From: Roseivivax sediminis
GTDB lineage: Bacteria > Pseudomonadota > Alphaproteobacteria > Rhodobacterales > Rhodobacteraceae
DNA: 64,000 nt
Assembly: GCF_900112685.1 (NCBI RefSeq)
Contig: NZ_FOMS01000002.1
Location: forward strand, 124,001 to 188,000
Reading direction: 5' to 3'
The notes beneath the pieces are model-generated. The model was not told the origin of the DNA. It saw only the letters and a list, made by a program, of their open reading frames with translations, and did no database searches. Positions 7,685 to 18,352 of the stretch are shown piece by piece. The translations under genes and the position numbers were made by a program. Each line of letters starts with the position of its first letter. Position 1 is the first letter of the stretch.

Positions 7685-10174
7685 TCAGGCGCCCTCGGTC
7701 TCGCGCGCGCCGTATCGCTCCAGCATCTCCAGCAGCGCCGCTTTGCGCAGCGGTTTGGTGAGGTAATCGTCGAGCCCGTTGGCGAGGATGCCGTCGCGGT
7801 CGCCGTCGACGGCGTGCGCGGTCACTGCGACGATGGGCACGCGCGGGCCGCCGGCTTCGAGTTCGCGGATGCGGCGGGTCGCCTCCTTGCCGTCCATGTT
7901 CGGCATCGACACGTCCATGAAGATGATGTCCGGCCGCGCCTCCCGGTAGGCGGCGACGGCTTCGAGGCCGTCATTGGCCAGGCGCAGCCGCAGCCCGAGA
8001 TCCTTGACCATCTTGGAAAAGACGAGCTGGTTGGTGCGGTTGTCCTCGGCGAGGAGCACGTCGAGCGGTGTGTCCGCCGGCGGCGGTTCCTCCGGTGCCA
8101 CCGGTGCCGGGGTGTCGAGGACGAGCGATTGCAGCGCCTGCAACAACGCGCGGCGCGGTGTCGGGGTCTGCACTACCGCCTGAACCGGTGCGGTTTCGGG
8201 CGCCGGGGCCGCGCCGCAGCCGGTCAGCAGGATCACCGGACGGTCGATCCCGAGGGCGTGCAGGTCGCGGCAAAAGCCGGTCCCGCTCATGTCCGGAAGG
8301 TCCTGGGATACGATCGCCACGTCCCAGTCGGGCGCGGCCGCCAGCCCACCCGCCCCGTCGGCGCATTCGGTGACGGCGATCCGGAAGGCGCTCAACTGCT
8401 TGGCGAGGATAGCGCGGTTCATCTCGTTCGCCTCCACGATCAGGGCGCGTCGGAGGCCCGGCGGCGGCGTGTCGCGGGGCACGCCGTCGGGCTCGTCGGT
8501 CGGCATCTCGACGCGGAAGCCGAAGCACGATCCCAGGCCCTCGCGGCTGTCGACCCAGATTTCGCCATCCATCAGGTCGACCAGCCGCTTGGTGATCGCG
8601 AGGCCCAGCCCGGTGCCCTCGAACCTGCGGTTTTGCTCGTCCTCCACCTGGTTGAATTCTCCGAAGATGTGGGCAAGCTTGTCTTCGGAAATGCCGATGC
8701 CGGTATCCTCCACCGAGACGTGCACGGCGGTGCGGCCATGGTCGGCCACTCCGGTCACGCGCACCACGACCTGTCCCTCGAGCGTGAATTTCGCGGCGTT
8801 GCCGACGAGGTTGATCAGCACCTGGCGCAGCCGCGCGGCATCGCCGATGAAACGCGTCGGCAGGAACATGTCGTAGTCGATCAGGAGCGCGATGCCCTTG
8901 TCGCGCGCCGTCGGCTGGATCAGCATGAAGACGTCGTGCACGATCCGTTCGAGGTCGAAGCTCTCGCTCCGCAGGCTGAGCTTGTCGGCCTCGATCTTGG
9001 AATAATCGAGCACATCGTTGATGATCACCAGCAGCGCCTCGGCGGAATTGCGGATCGTCTCAGTGTAGGCGCGCTGCTCGGGGCGAAGCTCGGTCTCCAT
9101 CAGCAGGTCCGCCATGCCGAGCACGCCGTTCATCGGGGTGCGGATCTCGTGGCTCATGTTGGCGAGGAAGGCGGATTTCGCGCGACTGGCCGCCTCCGCC
9201 CGCTCGGTCGCGCGTTCGAGTTCGAGCTGCACCGCCTTCATCTGGGTGATGTCGACGCGCAGCCCCACGCGCCCACCGTCCGACGTTTCCTTCTCGTAGA
9301 TGCGCAGCCAGCGGCCGTCGCCGAGCGGCTGCTCGATCTCCACCTCGGAACGTCGGTGCAGGCGCAGCCGCTCTTCGAGCCATTCTTCCTCGCGGCCGAT
9401 CGCCTCGTCGTACTGACCCTGCTCCAGGCCATAGCGCAGGATATCCTCGAACTGGACGCCGGGACGGATGGCCGGCGCGCTTTCGGCATAGATTTCGCGG
9501 TAGGGGGCGTTGCAGGTGACCAGCCGGTCCTCGTTGTCGAAGAGAACGAAGCCGTCGGGAAGCTCCTGCACCGCCGCCCACATGCGCATCAGGTCGGTCA
9601 TGTCGACCACGAGGCTGACGATGCCGCCATCGGGCGTGCGCTGGTTGTGGATCTTGATGAACGTGCCGTTGAACAGGCGCAGGGTGAACGGCGCGGGGCG
9701 CGTGTTTTCCCACGCGCGATGCAGACGCCTGCGCCATGTCTCGGGATTCTCGTTCTGCAGATCGACGATGCCTTCGTCGAGCATCAGGTCGATGAGATGG
9801 GTGAAATGGGCCCCGACACCGGCGGTGACGATGCCGTCGAACACCGACAGATAGGCGCGGTTCGCAAGTTCCAGCCGCCCCTTGTGGTTCCACAGGCCGA
9901 ACCCGTCGCGGATCGACCCGAGCGCCTGCCAGAGTTGCCCCTCGATGATGTGCAGCCGCTCCGTCGTCTGGCCGAGCTGGGATCGGACGCGGCTGTTCTC
10001 GCTCTCCATCGTGGCGGCGCGGGCGCGGGTTTCGGTGATCTCTTCGGTCAGGACGCGGGCGTGGAGGCCCAGCCTGCGGTTCGCCTCCGTCAGCTCCGCC
10101 CGCTTCTGTTCCAGCAGTTGTTCCGCGGCGAGCCGCGCCCGCCGTTCATCGGCGAGCTTCCGGGCAAGCGACAT
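7685..10174 (-). CDS. Orphan hybrid sensor histidine kinase (two PAS, HisKA, HATPase, two receivers)
   Basis: 829 residues, no membrane segments, so probably cytosolic. Order: coiled coil 1-80; PAS domains about 85-195 and 205-315; HisKA with phospho-acceptor His342 in SHEIRTP; HATPase with N459, DTGIG at 490-494 and GTGLGLAI near 520; receiver 1 about 575-690; receiver 2 about 704-820. Receiver 2 is complete (E710, D711, acceptor D754, T785, K807). Receiver 1 has Ser623 where the acceptor Asp should be and no conserved Lys, so it looks like a pseudo-receiver. No response regulator or transfer protein lies nearby. ATG 10174 follows GGAGTGGG. Confidence 0.9.
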   Translation of the reverse strand: MSLARKLADERRARLAAEQLLEQKRAELTEANRRLGLHARVLTEEITETRARAATMESENSRVRSQLGQTTERLHIIEGQLWQALGSIRDGFGLWNHKGRLELANRAYLSVFDGIVTAGVGAHFTHLIDLMLDEGIVDLQNENPETWRRRLHRAWENTRPAPFTLRLFNGTFIKIHNQRTPDGGIVSLVVDMTDLMRMWAAVQELPDGFVLFDNEDRLVTCNAPYREIYAESAPAIRPGVQFEDILRYGLEQGQYDEAIGREEEWLEERLRLHRRSEVEIEQPLGDGRWLRIYEKETSDGGRVGLRVDITQMKAVQLELERATERAEAASRAKSAFLANMSHEIRTPMNGVLGMADLLMETELRPEQRAYTETIRNSAEALLVIINDVLDYSKIEADKLSLRSESFDLERIVHDVFMLIQPTARDKGIALLIDYDMFLPTRFIGDAARLRQVLINLVGNAAKFTLEGQVVVRVTGVADHGRTAVHVSVEDTGIGISEDKLAHIFGEFNQVEDEQNRRFEGTGLGLAITKRLVDLMDGEIWVDSREGLGSCFGFRVEMPTDEPDGVPRDTPPPGLRRALIVEANEMNRAILAKQLSAFRIAVTECADGAGGLAAAPDWDVAIVSQDLPDMSGTGFCRDLHALGIDRPVILLTGCGAAPAPETAPVQAVVQTPTPRRALLQALQSLVLDTPAPVAPEEPPPADTPLDVLLAEDNRTNQLVFSKMVKDLGLRLRLANDGLEAVAAYREARPDIIFMDVSMPNMDGKEATRRIRELEAGGPRVPIVAVTAHAVDGDRDGILANGLDDYLTKPLRKAALLEMLERYGARETEGA

Positions 10175-10315
10175 GTCCCACTCCGTCTGTCTTCGCGGAG
10201 TTGTGCCGCGGCGCGGTGAACATGTGCTTAACGCTGTTGGTGCGGAGGAGGAATCGTTGCGCCGGCGCCGGCTGGCGTGGCACTTTCGGATAGCGTATTG
10301 CCCAGGGAGGCCCGG

Positions 10316-13300
10316 ATGCGCCGTATACTTTCCTTCGTTTTGTGTCTTATTGCCGCGACGCCCGCCCTTGCCCAAACGCAGGAGCCGGTGCCCGAGCGGC
10401 GCTCCGTCATTACCCGGGATGTCGATTTCTTCGGCGGCGATCTGCAGCCGCTCTTCGACACGACGCTGGAGGCCTGCGAGCGCGTCTGCCTGAACGATAC
10501 CTCCTGTGCGGCCTTCACCTTCAATTCGCGCGCCGGGTCCTGCTTTCCCAAGACCGGCATCAGCGCGCGCCAGCCCTACGACGGCGCGCTGTCGGGTCTC
10601 GTCCTGCCGGCCGAGCCGGGCGTGCCCGAGCGTGCCGCGGCCCGGGCCGATGATCTGGACATGCTGCGGGCGGAGGATCTGTCGCAGGCCCGCGCGGAGG
10701 CGGCGGCGCTCGGCCGGCGGCATCCCGGAGGCGACTGGGCACCGCAGGAGCTTTTGCGCGCGGCCGCGGAAGCGCGGGAGCGGGGCGACACCGCAGAGGC
10801 GCGGGATTGGACCGGGGCGGCTCTGGCGCAGACCGACGCGGCCGACCTCTGGCTCGACTACGGCCGTCTGAACGGCGCGCTCGCAGAGCAGCACAGCCGA
10901 GACGCGCAGCTTCTGCGCGAACGGGCGGTTTCGGCGGCGATCAACGGCTATCTGCGCGCGCCGCAGGAGGCCGGGCGCATCGCGGCGCTGATCGATCTGG
11001 CCCGCGCGCTGGAAGCGGCAGACCGCGGCCGTGACATGGTCCCCGTGCTGCGACTGGCCGAGTCCATCGCCCCGCGGGAGGAGGTGACGCGCCTTCTGGA
11101 CGACGCCATCGGCAAGTACGGCTTTCGCATCACCGACACCCGCGGCGAAAGCGACAGCGCCGCGCCGCGCATCTGCGTGGAGTTTTCCGAACCGCTGGTC
11201 CGCGCCGGGCAGGATTACGCTCCTTTCGTCGGCCGCCCCGACGCCCGCCTGACGGTGGAGCCGGGAGAGCGCGAGCTGTGCGTTGGCGGCGTGGCTCACG
11301 GGTCGCGCTACGCGCTCACCTTTCGCGAGGGACTGCCGGCCGAGAGCGGCGAGACGCTCAACCGCAGCGTGGAGATCACGCAATACGTGCGCGACCGTTC
11401 GCCCGCCGTACGCTTTCCGGGCCGCGCCTATGTGCTGCCGCCGACGCCGGACACCGCCCTGCCGGTGGAGACGGTGAACGCCGACACGCTTGAGCTGACA
11501 CTGTTGCAGGTGAGCGACCGCAACGTCCTGCGCACGATCCAGGAGGACATGTTCGCGCGCCCGCTGTCGCAGTACGAGCTGACCTCGGGCGCCGGGGAGA
11601 TCGCGGAGGAGGTCTGGACCGGCACGGCATCCGTGGACAGCGAGCTCAACGCGGACATGCGCACGCGCCTGCCGGTGGGCGATGCGCTGCGGGGGCCGGG
11701 GCTCTATGCGCTGGTGGCGGCGCTTCCGGGGGCCGACCCCTACGACGACAGCGGTGCGACGCAGTGGTTCCTGGTCTCCGACCTCGGGCTGACGACACTG
11801 TCGGGAAGCGACGGGCTCACCGCCATCGTGCGCGGGCTGTCGGACGCCCAACCGCGCGAGGGCGTGTCGCTGACGCTGCTGTCACGCTCCAACCGGCCTC
11901 TGGGGACGGCGGCTACGGATGCGCGCGGAGTGGCCACCTTCGCGCCGGGCCTCTTGCGCGGCACCGGGGGCGCGGCGCCGGCGCTGATCCTGGCGGAGGC
12001 GGGGGAGGACGATTCCACCTTCCTGTCGCTCGTGGACCCGGCCTTCGATCTGTCCGACCGCGGCGTCGCGGGCCGCGCGCCCGCCGGGCCGGTGGATGTC
12101 TTCCTCGCCACCGACCGCGGCGCCTACCGCGCCGGAGAGGCGATCCACGCCACCGCGCTCATGCGCGATGCCAAGGCCGCGGCGCTGCCCGGCGTGCCGG
12201 CGACGGCGATCCTCACGCGGCCCGACGGGGTGGAGCATGCGCGCAGCGTCTCGGCCGAAAGCGAGGCCGGCGGGCACGTCTTCGACTTCCCGCTCTCCCC
12301 AGCGGTGCCGCGCGGCACCTGGCGGCTGGCGATCCACGCCGATCCCGAGGCGCCGGCGCTCGCCGACACGACGCTGCTGGTCGAGGATTTCGTGCCCGAG
12401 CGCATCGACGTGACGCTGGATCTGCCCGAGGGGCCGATCCGCCCGCTCGCGCCGCCCGAACTGGGGATCGAGGCGCGCTACCTTTTCGGCGCGCCGGGCG
12501 GCGATCTGCCGGTCGAGGGCGAGCTGCGCCTTGCCCCGGTGACAACGCTTGAGGCGCTGCCCGGCTGGCGCTTCGGCCGCCACGACGAGCTGCCCGATCC
12601 GCGCACCGAGGCGCTGCCCGCCGACCTGCGCACCGACGCGGAGGGGCGCGCGGCGCTGCCCCTGCCGCTGCCGGACACGGAACTGTCCGTCCCGCACGAG
12701 GCCACCGCCATCGTCCGCGTCGCCGAAGGCTCCGGCCGCCCAGTGGAGCGGCGGGTGACGCGGCCGGTCCTGCCCGCGGGCCCGATGATCGGCCTGCGCC
12801 CCGGTTTCGACGACACGCTGCCCGAGGGCGAGGCGGCGCGCTTCGATCTTCAGGCCTTCGGCCCGGACCTCGCGCCGCAGCCGATGCAGGTGCGCTGGAC
12901 CCTCAACCGCGTGACCACGCGCTACCAATGGTACGCGCTCTACGGCAACTGGTCGTGGGAGCCGGTGACCACGCGGGAGCAGATCGCCACGGGGGAGGCC
13001 GCGCTGGGCGAGGCGCCGTTCTCCATCGAGGAGCCGGTGGAGTGGGGCGAATACGAACTGGTGGTGGAACGTCTGGGCGGGCCCTACACCGCCACGTCGA
13101 TGGCGTTCTCGTCGGGCTGGTACGCGCCGGCCGATGCCGGCCGCACGCCCGATTTCCTTGAGCTGTCGCTCGATGCGGAGCGGTATGCGCCGGGCGACAC
13201 CGCGACCCTGCGGATGGTGCCGCGCAGCGCCGGGCAGGCGCTGGTGACGGTGCTGACCGACCGCGTGGTGTCGATGCAGGCGGTGGAGGTCGCGGAGGGC

Positions 13301-15739
13301 GAGAGCACCCTCACCCTCGATGTGACCGAGGAATGGGGCGCCGGCGCCTACGTCACCGCCGAGGTGCTGCGCCCGATGGACGCCGAAGCGGGCCGGATGC
13401 CGGCGCGCGCGCTGGGCCTTGCCCACGCGGCGGTGGCGCCGGGCGACAAGCGCCTGTCCGTCAGCATCGACGCGCCGGAGGAGGTCCGCCCGCGCGGCCC
13501 GCTTCGGGCCACCGTGCGGGTGGACGGCCTTCCGGACGGGCAGGCGGGATTCGTCACGCTCGCCGCCGTCGACCAGGGCGTGCTGAACCTCACCGGGTTC
13601 GAGCCGCCCGATCCGGCCAGGTACTATTTCGGCCAGCGGCGGCTGGGGGTGGAGATCCGCGACCTTTACGGCCGGCTGATCGACGGGATGTCGGGATCGC
13701 TCGGGCAAGTGCGCTCGGGCGGCGATGCCGGTGCGCAGATGCGCATGCAGAGCCCGCCGCCGACCGAAGAGGTGGTCGCTTTCTTCGAGGGTCCAATCGC
13801 GGTGGACGACAGCGGCGCGGCAAAGGTGTCCTTCGATCTGCCGGACTTCAACGGCACGGTGAAGCTCATGGCCGTCGCATGGACCTCCCGCGCGGTGGGC
13901 TCCGCCGCGCGCGATGTGCTCGTCCGCGATCCGGTCGTGGTCACGGCCTCGCTGCCGCGCTTCCTCGCCCCCGGCGACACGGCCGAACTGGCGCTGGAGC
14001 TGACTCATGCCGCCGGTCCGGCCGGGCGCGTCGGGCTCGACATCACCGCGGACGGTCTCGGGCTCGACCCCGGCGCCGTGCCCTCGGGCCTGAGCGTCGC
14101 GGAAGGCGCCACCGAGCGGCTGCGCGTGCCGATCTCTGCACGCGAGGTCGGCGATCACGAGATCCGCATCGCGATCACCACGCCGGAAGGCGAGGCGCTG
14201 ACCAAGACGCTCACGCTTGGCGTGCGGCGCAACGATCCGGTCGTCTCCGAAACCCGGCGGCTGGTGCTGGAGCCGGGCCAGACCTTCACGCTCGACGACC
14301 AGATCCTTGCCGGTCTCGCGCCCGAAAGCGCCGAGGCGCTGGTCTCGGCCGGAACGCTGGCACGGTTCGACGTGCCGGGCATGCTCGCCTCGCTCGGCCG
14401 CTATCCCTATGGCTGTACGGAGCAGGTGACGAGCCAGGCGCTGCCGCTTCTGTCGCTGTCGTCGGTGTCCGACGCTCTGGGCCTCGGCGGCGAGGCGGCG
14501 ATCGACCGGCAGATCGGCCAGGCGGTGGACCGGGTGCTGGCGCGGCAGGCGCCGAACGGGGCGTTCGGCATGTGGTCGGCGGGATCGGGCGAGGGCTGGC
14601 TCGACGCCTACGTCACCGATTTTCTGTCGCGCGCCCGCGCCGCCGGCCATGACGTTCCGGACCGTGCCTTCGGCTCCGCGCTCGACAACCTCGCGAACCG
14701 CATCGACTACGCCCCCGATTTCGACGAGGGCGGGGAGGATGTCGCCTACGCGCTCCTCATCCTCGCGCGCGAGGGGCGGGCGGCGATGGGCGATCTGCGC
14801 TACTACGCCGACGTGAAGGCCGACGCCTTCGGCACGCCGATGGCGCTGGCGCAGCTTGGCGCGGCGCTGGCGCAATACGGCGACCAGACGCGGGCCGACC
14901 GGCTGTTCCGCGCCGCCGCCGCGCGGCTCTCCGCGCCCGAGGGGCCGCGCGTCTACCGTGCCGATTTCGGCTCGCCCCAGCGCGACGCGGCGGGGCTCCT
15001 GTCGCTCGCCGTGGAAGCCGGCAGCGACGCGCTCGACCGCGGCAGCCTCCTCACCCGCATCGCCTCGGCGGACCGGCCGATGTCGACGCAGGATCAGGCC
15101 TGGTCGCTGCTGGCGGCGCAGGCGCTGGTGGGCGATGCGGGGGCCCCGGGCCTCAGCGTCGACGGGGCGGTGTCGGAGGGTCCTTATGTCCGCCGCCTGT
15201 CGGGCCGCGTCTCGACCCAGGAGCTGCGCAATGCCGGCACCGGCCCGTTCCCGCTGACCGTCACGACGCTCGGCGTGCCGGACGTGGCTCCGGGGCCGGG
15301 CGGCTACGGCTACGCGCTGGAGCGGCAGTATTTCACGCTGGAGGGCGCGCCGGTCTCCGTGGCCGATGGCCCGCTGCCGCAGGGCACGCGGCTCGTCGCG
15401 GTGCTGACGGTGCGCCCGGCCGACCCGACCCCGGCGCGGCTCATCCTCGACGATCCCTTGCCCGCGGGCTTCGAGATCGACAACCCGGCGCTCTTGCAGG
15501 GGGGCGACATCGCCGGGCTGGACTGGCTGGAGACCGCCGAGGCCGAGCATGCGGAGTTCCGCACCGACCGTTTCGTCGCGGCGGTGGACTGGCAGGGCAC
15601 CGACCCCTTCCGCCTCGCCTATCTCGTCCGCGCCGTGTCGCCGGGCGGCTTCCACCACCCGGCGGCCAGTGTGGAGGACATGTACCGCCCCGAATACCGC
15701 GCCCGCACCGGCACCGGCCGGGTGTCCGTGAGCCGATGA
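10316..15739 (+). CDS. Bacterial alpha-2-macroglobulin with N-terminal PAN/Apple-like domain and thioester motif
   Basis: 1807 residues. Signal peptide 1-20 (MRRILSFVLCLIAATPALAQ) has no lipobox, so it is predicted to be periplasmic or secreted rather than a lipoprotein like E. coli YfhM. Residues about 25-95 form a PAN-like module with paired cysteines (CERVCLNDTSC). The MG domains follow, then the thioester motif GCTEQ with Cys1367 and Gln1370 and the alpha-alpha toroid TED domain. Such proteins are thought to trap proteases covalently and protect the cell wall. ATG 10316 follows AGGGAGG. Its stop overlaps the next start (ATGA), and the run ends with PBP1C, the classical partner. Confidence 0.92.
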   Translation: MRRILSFVLCLIAATPALAQTQEPVPERRSVITRDVDFFGGDLQPLFDTTLEACERVCLNDTSCAAFTFNSRAGSCFPKTGISARQPYDGALSGLVLPAEPGVPERAAARADDLDMLRAEDLSQARAEAAALGRRHPGGDWAPQELLRAAAEARERGDTAEARDWTGAALAQTDAADLWLDYGRLNGALAEQHSRDAQLLRERAVSAAINGYLRAPQEAGRIAALIDLARALEAADRGRDMVPVLRLAESIAPREEVTRLLDDAIGKYGFRITDTRGESDSAAPRICVEFSEPLVRAGQDYAPFVGRPDARLTVEPGERELCVGGVAHGSRYALTFREGLPAESGETLNRSVEITQYVRDRSPAVRFPGRAYVLPPTPDTALPVETVNADTLELTLLQVSDRNVLRTIQEDMFARPLSQYELTSGAGEIAEEVWTGTASVDSELNADMRTRLPVGDALRGPGLYALVAALPGADPYDDSGATQWFLVSDLGLTTLSGSDGLTAIVRGLSDAQPREGVSLTLLSRSNRPLGTAATDARGVATFAPGLLRGTGGAAPALILAEAGEDDSTFLSLVDPAFDLSDRGVAGRAPAGPVDVFLATDRGAYRAGEAIHATALMRDAKAAALPGVPATAILTRPDGVEHARSVSAESEAGGHVFDFPLSPAVPRGTWRLAIHADPEAPALADTTLLVEDFVPERIDVTLDLPEGPIRPLAPPELGIEARYLFGAPGGDLPVEGELRLAPVTTLEALPGWRFGRHDELPDPRTEALPADLRTDAEGRAALPLPLPDTELSVPHEATAIVRVAEGSGRPVERRVTRPVLPAGPMIGLRPGFDDTLPEGEAARFDLQAFGPDLAPQPMQVRWTLNRVTTRYQWYALYGNWSWEPVTTREQIATGEAALGEAPFSIEEPVEWGEYELVVERLGGPYTATSMAFSSGWYAPADAGRTPDFLELSLDAERYAPGDTATLRMVPRSAGQALVTVLTDRVVSMQAVEVAEGESTLTLDVTEEWGAGAYVTAEVLRPMDAEAGRMPARALGLAHAAVAPGDKRLSVSIDAPEEVRPRGPLRATVRVDGLPDGQAGFVTLAAVDQGVLNLTGFEPPDPARYYFGQRRLGVEIRDLYGRLIDGMSGSLGQVRSGGDAGAQMRMQSPPPTEEVVAFFEGPIAVDDSGAAKVSFDLPDFNGTVKLMAVAWTSRAVGSAARDVLVRDPVVVTASLPRFLAPGDTAELALELTHAAGPAGRVGLDITADGLGLDPGAVPSGLSVAEGATERLRVPISAREVGDHEIRIAITTPEGEALTKTLTLGVRRNDPVVSETRRLVLEPGQTFTLDDQILAGLAPESAEALVSAGTLARFDVPGMLASLGRYPYGCTEQVTSQALPLLSLSSVSDALGLGGEAAIDRQIGQAVDRVLARQAPNGAFGMWSAGSGEGWLDAYVTDFLSRARAAGHDVPDRAFGSALDNLANRIDYAPDFDEGGEDVAYALLILAREGRAAMGDLRYYADVKADAFGTPMALAQLGAALAQYGDQTRADRLFRAAAARLSAPEGPRVYRADFGSPQRDAAGLLSLAVEAGSDALDRGSLLTRIASADRPMSTQDQAWSLLAAQALVGDAGAPGLSVDGAVSEGPYVRRLSGRVSTQELRNAGTGPFPLTVTTLGVPDVAPGPGGYGYALERQYFTLEGAPVSVADGPLPQGTRLVAVLTVRPADPTPARLILDDPLPAGFEIDNPALLQGGDIAGLDWLETAEAEHAEFRTDRFVAAVDWQGTDPFRLAYLVRAVSPGGFHHPAASVEDMYRPEYRARTGTGRVSVSR

Positions 15740-16287
15740 CCAGCACGACGGTCGCCGAAATCACCTGGCGCGCGCTCGACCGCGAAGGGCGCGACAGTTG
15801 CCGCCTCGTGCAGCACGACGACGGATGGATGCTGCTCGGCCACGCGCGCTTCCGCACCGAGGACGGGGCGAGCGAGCTCGATTACCTGGTGCGTTGCGAC
15901 GCGGACTGGCACACGATCGGCGCCGATGTCACCGGGCTCTGGGCCGGGCAGCGGGTGGCGCTGCACATCACGCGCGAGCAGGGCGAGTGGCGGCTGAACC
16001 GCACCGCCCAACCGCAGGTGGCAGAGGCACGCGACATCGACTTCGCCTTCACGCCGGCCACCAACCTGATGCCGCTGCGCCGCCTGCCCGAGATCGGCAG
16101 CATCGAGGCGCAGGCCGCATGGCTGCGCGATCCAGGTACGCTCGAACCCATGGGCCAGCGCTATACGCGGGGGCGGGGCGGGCTCGTGCACTACCGCTCG
16201 CCGCAGCTCTCCTGCGATCTGCTCGTCGATCCGACGGGTTTCGTCACCCGCTATCCCGGCCTGTGGGAGGCGGTGCGTGCGCCCTGA
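15736..16287 (+). CDS. Putative glycolipid-binding domain protein (PF06475/DUF1089-like)
   Basis: 183 residues, no signal peptide. Conserved points of the family are ITWRALDREG, the C-terminal YPGLWEAV, and DIDFAFTPATNLMPLRRL near residues 95-112. The family takes its name from a putative glycolipid-binding fold; no enzymatic role is established to my knowledge. Here the gene is locked between the A2M and PBP1C genes: it overlaps the former by four bases and the latter by 11, so all three should be translated together. A cytosolic role linked to envelope lipids or lipid II handling is speculation. Confidence 0.8.
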   Translation: MTSTTVAEITWRALDREGRDSCRLVQHDDGWMLLGHARFRTEDGASELDYLVRCDADWHTIGADVTGLWAGQRVALHITREQGEWRLNRTAQPQVAEARDIDFAFTPATNLMPLRRLPEIGSIEAQAAWLRDPGTLEPMGQRYTRGRGGLVHYRSPQLSCDLLVDPTGFVTRYPGLWEAVRAP

Positions 16288-18289
16288 CGGTCTGCTCGTC
16301 GCGCTGGTTATGGCCGCGGGGCTCGCCGCGGGCGCGCGCGATGCGGCAACGGGCTGGATCGACGCGACGGTGCTGCCGACGCTGGCGCACGCGACCTCGG
16401 ACGAAGTGCGCGCGCGAGACGGCACGCTCCTGCGCGCCTACACGGTCGAGGGCGGGCTATGGCGGATGCGCGTCGCGCCGGGCGCGGTCGACCCGGCCCT
16501 TGTCGCGATGTTGGTGGCCTACGAGGACAAGCGGTTCTTCGATCATGCCGGCGTCGATCCGCGCGCGGTGCTGCGCGCCGCGGGGCAGGCCGTGCGCGCC
16601 GGGCGGATCGTCTCGGGCGCCTCGACGCTGACCATGCAGGTGGCGCGGCTTCTGGAGGACAGCGGCACCGGCGCCTGGGCCGGAAAGCTGCGGCAGATGC
16701 GCGTGGCGCTGGCGCTGGAGCGGCGGCTGAGCAAGGACGAGATCGTGGCGCTCTACCTGCACCTCGCGCCTTACGGCGGCAATATCGAGGGGGTGCGCGC
16801 GGCGACGCTGGCCTGGTTCGGCAAGGAGCCACGGCGGCTCACCCCGGCCGAAGCGGCGCTGCTGGTCGCCCTGCCGCAGGCGCCGGAGGGGCGGCGCCCC
16901 GACCGCGCGCGAGAGGCAGCTCGATCCGCGCGATCGCGCGTCCTCGCCCGGGTCACGGCGGCGGGGGTGCTGGATGCGGAGGACGCGGTAGCAGCGCTGC
17001 GGGATCCCCTGCCGGAGATGCGCCGCCCGGTGCCGATGCTGGCGCCCCATCTCGCCGACCGGGCGCGCGCGGGTGGCGTGACGCAGACGACGCTCGACGC
17101 CTCCCTGCAGGCCCGGCTGGAGCGGCTGGCGGCAGCGCATCTGGCGGGCCGCGATCCCGCGCTCGGCATCGCCATCCTCGTCGCCGATCACCGCAGCGGC
17201 GAGATCCTCGCCTCCGTCGGCTCCCGCGGGCTCTCGGCAGAGGCAGCGGACGGCTTCGTCGACATGACGCGGGCCCGGCGCTCCCCCGGCTCGACGCTGA
17301 AGCCGCTGGTCTACGGCCTCGCCTTCGATCGCGGCCTCGCCCATCCCGAGACCATCGTGCGCGACACGCCGGTGCGCTTCGGCATCTACGCGCCGCAGAA
17401 CTTCGACGGCCGCTTCCGCGGCGAGGTCACAATGCGCGCGGCGCTTCAGGCCTCGCTCAACATCCCCGTCGTGCGGATCGCCGAGGCGCTGGGCCCGGCG
17501 CACCTGGTCGACGCGCTGCGCCGGGCGGGCGCCGCGCGCGACCTTGCCGGCGGGGCGCCCGGCCTGGCGGTGAGCCTCGGCGGCGTCGGCCTGACGCTGG
17601 AGGAGCTGACCGGCCTCTACGCAATGCTTGCCCGCGGGGGGGAGGCGATTCCGCTGCGCTGGCACAGCGCCGCACCCGCACCCCCCGCACGCATCCTCTC
17701 GTCGCGCGCGGCCTGGCAGGTGGGCCATGTCCTGGCCGGGATCGTCCCGCCCGGCGGCGGCGCGGTGGGGCAGGTGGCCTACAAGACCGGCACCTCCTAC
17801 GGCCACCGGGACGCCTGGGCACTCGGGTTCGACGGCGCGCATGTCGCGGGCGTCTGGATCGGCAGGCCGGACGGCACGCCGGTCCCCGGCGCCTTCGGCG
17901 GCGATCTGGCTGCGCCGCTTCTCTTCGAGGCGCTCGCCCTCGTGCGCGCCACGCCGGCGCCGCTGCCCCCGCCGCCACCGGACGCGCTGCTTCTGCCGAA
18001 CGCGCAATTGCCGCAGGCGCTGCGCCGCTTCGGCCCCCAAGAGGCGCAGGCCCCGGCGCTCGACATCGCCTTCCCTCCGGACGGGGCGACGCTGGCGGCC
18101 GGCGAGGCGGTGCCTCTGAAACTGCGCGGCGGCACCCCGCCCTACACCGTGCTGACCGATTCGGGCGTCGCGGTCTCCGGCGCCCGCCGCTCCGAGATCG
18201 CCGTGCCGACGCCCGGCGCCGGCTTCACCACGCTCTCGGTGATCGACGCGGCCGGCCATGCCGCCCGCCTGCGCCTCCGGCTGGAATGA
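16277..18289 (+). CDS. pbpC: Penicillin-binding protein 1C
   Basis: 670 residues from a GTG start inside the previous gene. An N-terminal hydrophobic anchor (5-20) is followed by a GT51 transglycosylase domain (AYEDKRFFDH with catalytic E83; GASTLTMQ). The transpeptidase domain has SxxK at S339-K342, SLN at 393-395 and KTGTS at 503-507. A C-terminal Ig-like BiPBP_C domain covers about 590-670. It polymerises lipid II in the periplasm; E. coli PBP1C has transglycosylase activity and weak or undetected transpeptidase activity. The pairing with an alpha-2-macroglobulin gene is widespread and suggests wall repair after protease attack. Confidence 0.95.
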   Translation: MRPDGLLVALVMAAGLAAGARDAATGWIDATVLPTLAHATSDEVRARDGTLLRAYTVEGGLWRMRVAPGAVDPALVAMLVAYEDKRFFDHAGVDPRAVLRAAGQAVRAGRIVSGASTLTMQVARLLEDSGTGAWAGKLRQMRVALALERRLSKDEIVALYLHLAPYGGNIEGVRAATLAWFGKEPRRLTPAEAALLVALPQAPEGRRPDRAREAARSARSRVLARVTAAGVLDAEDAVAALRDPLPEMRRPVPMLAPHLADRARAGGVTQTTLDASLQARLERLAAAHLAGRDPALGIAILVADHRSGEILASVGSRGLSAEAADGFVDMTRARRSPGSTLKPLVYGLAFDRGLAHPETIVRDTPVRFGIYAPQNFDGRFRGEVTMRAALQASLNIPVVRIAEALGPAHLVDALRRAGAARDLAGGAPGLAVSLGGVGLTLEELTGLYAMLARGGEAIPLRWHSAAPAPPARILSSRAAWQVGHVLAGIVPPGGGAVGQVAYKTGTSYGHRDAWALGFDGAHVAGVWIGRPDGTPVPGAFGGDLAAPLLFEALALVRATPAPLPPPPPDALLLPNAQLPQALRRFGPQEAQAPALDIAFPPDGATLAAGEAVPLKLRGGTPPYTVLTDSGVAVSGARRSEIAVPTPGAGFTTLSVIDAAGHAARLRLRLE

Positions 18290-18312
18290 GAGCGAATCCC
18301 CTGCTTCTTTGG

Positions 18313-18336
18313 GCCCGCAAATACTCCCGCCGGAGG
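18313..18336. repeat. Intergenic element related to the convergent-gene hairpin repeats
   Basis: GCCCGCAAATACTCCCGCCGGAGG-type sequence (24 bases) lies between convergent pbpC and the thiolase gene. It shares the AAATACTCC core with the element at 41781-41820 and ends in a short CTCC/GGAG stem. I treat it as a diverged member of the same class; the similarity is short. Confidence 0.35.
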
Positions 18337-18352
18337 CTCCCGCCCCCCGCGT

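Noticed and set aside
11882-15658. Minus-strand open frame of 1258 codons opposite the alpha-2-macroglobulin gene
   Set aside because: It is the mirror of a strongly biased GC-rich coding frame, has His/Arg-rich composition with no domain, and lacks a ribosome site.
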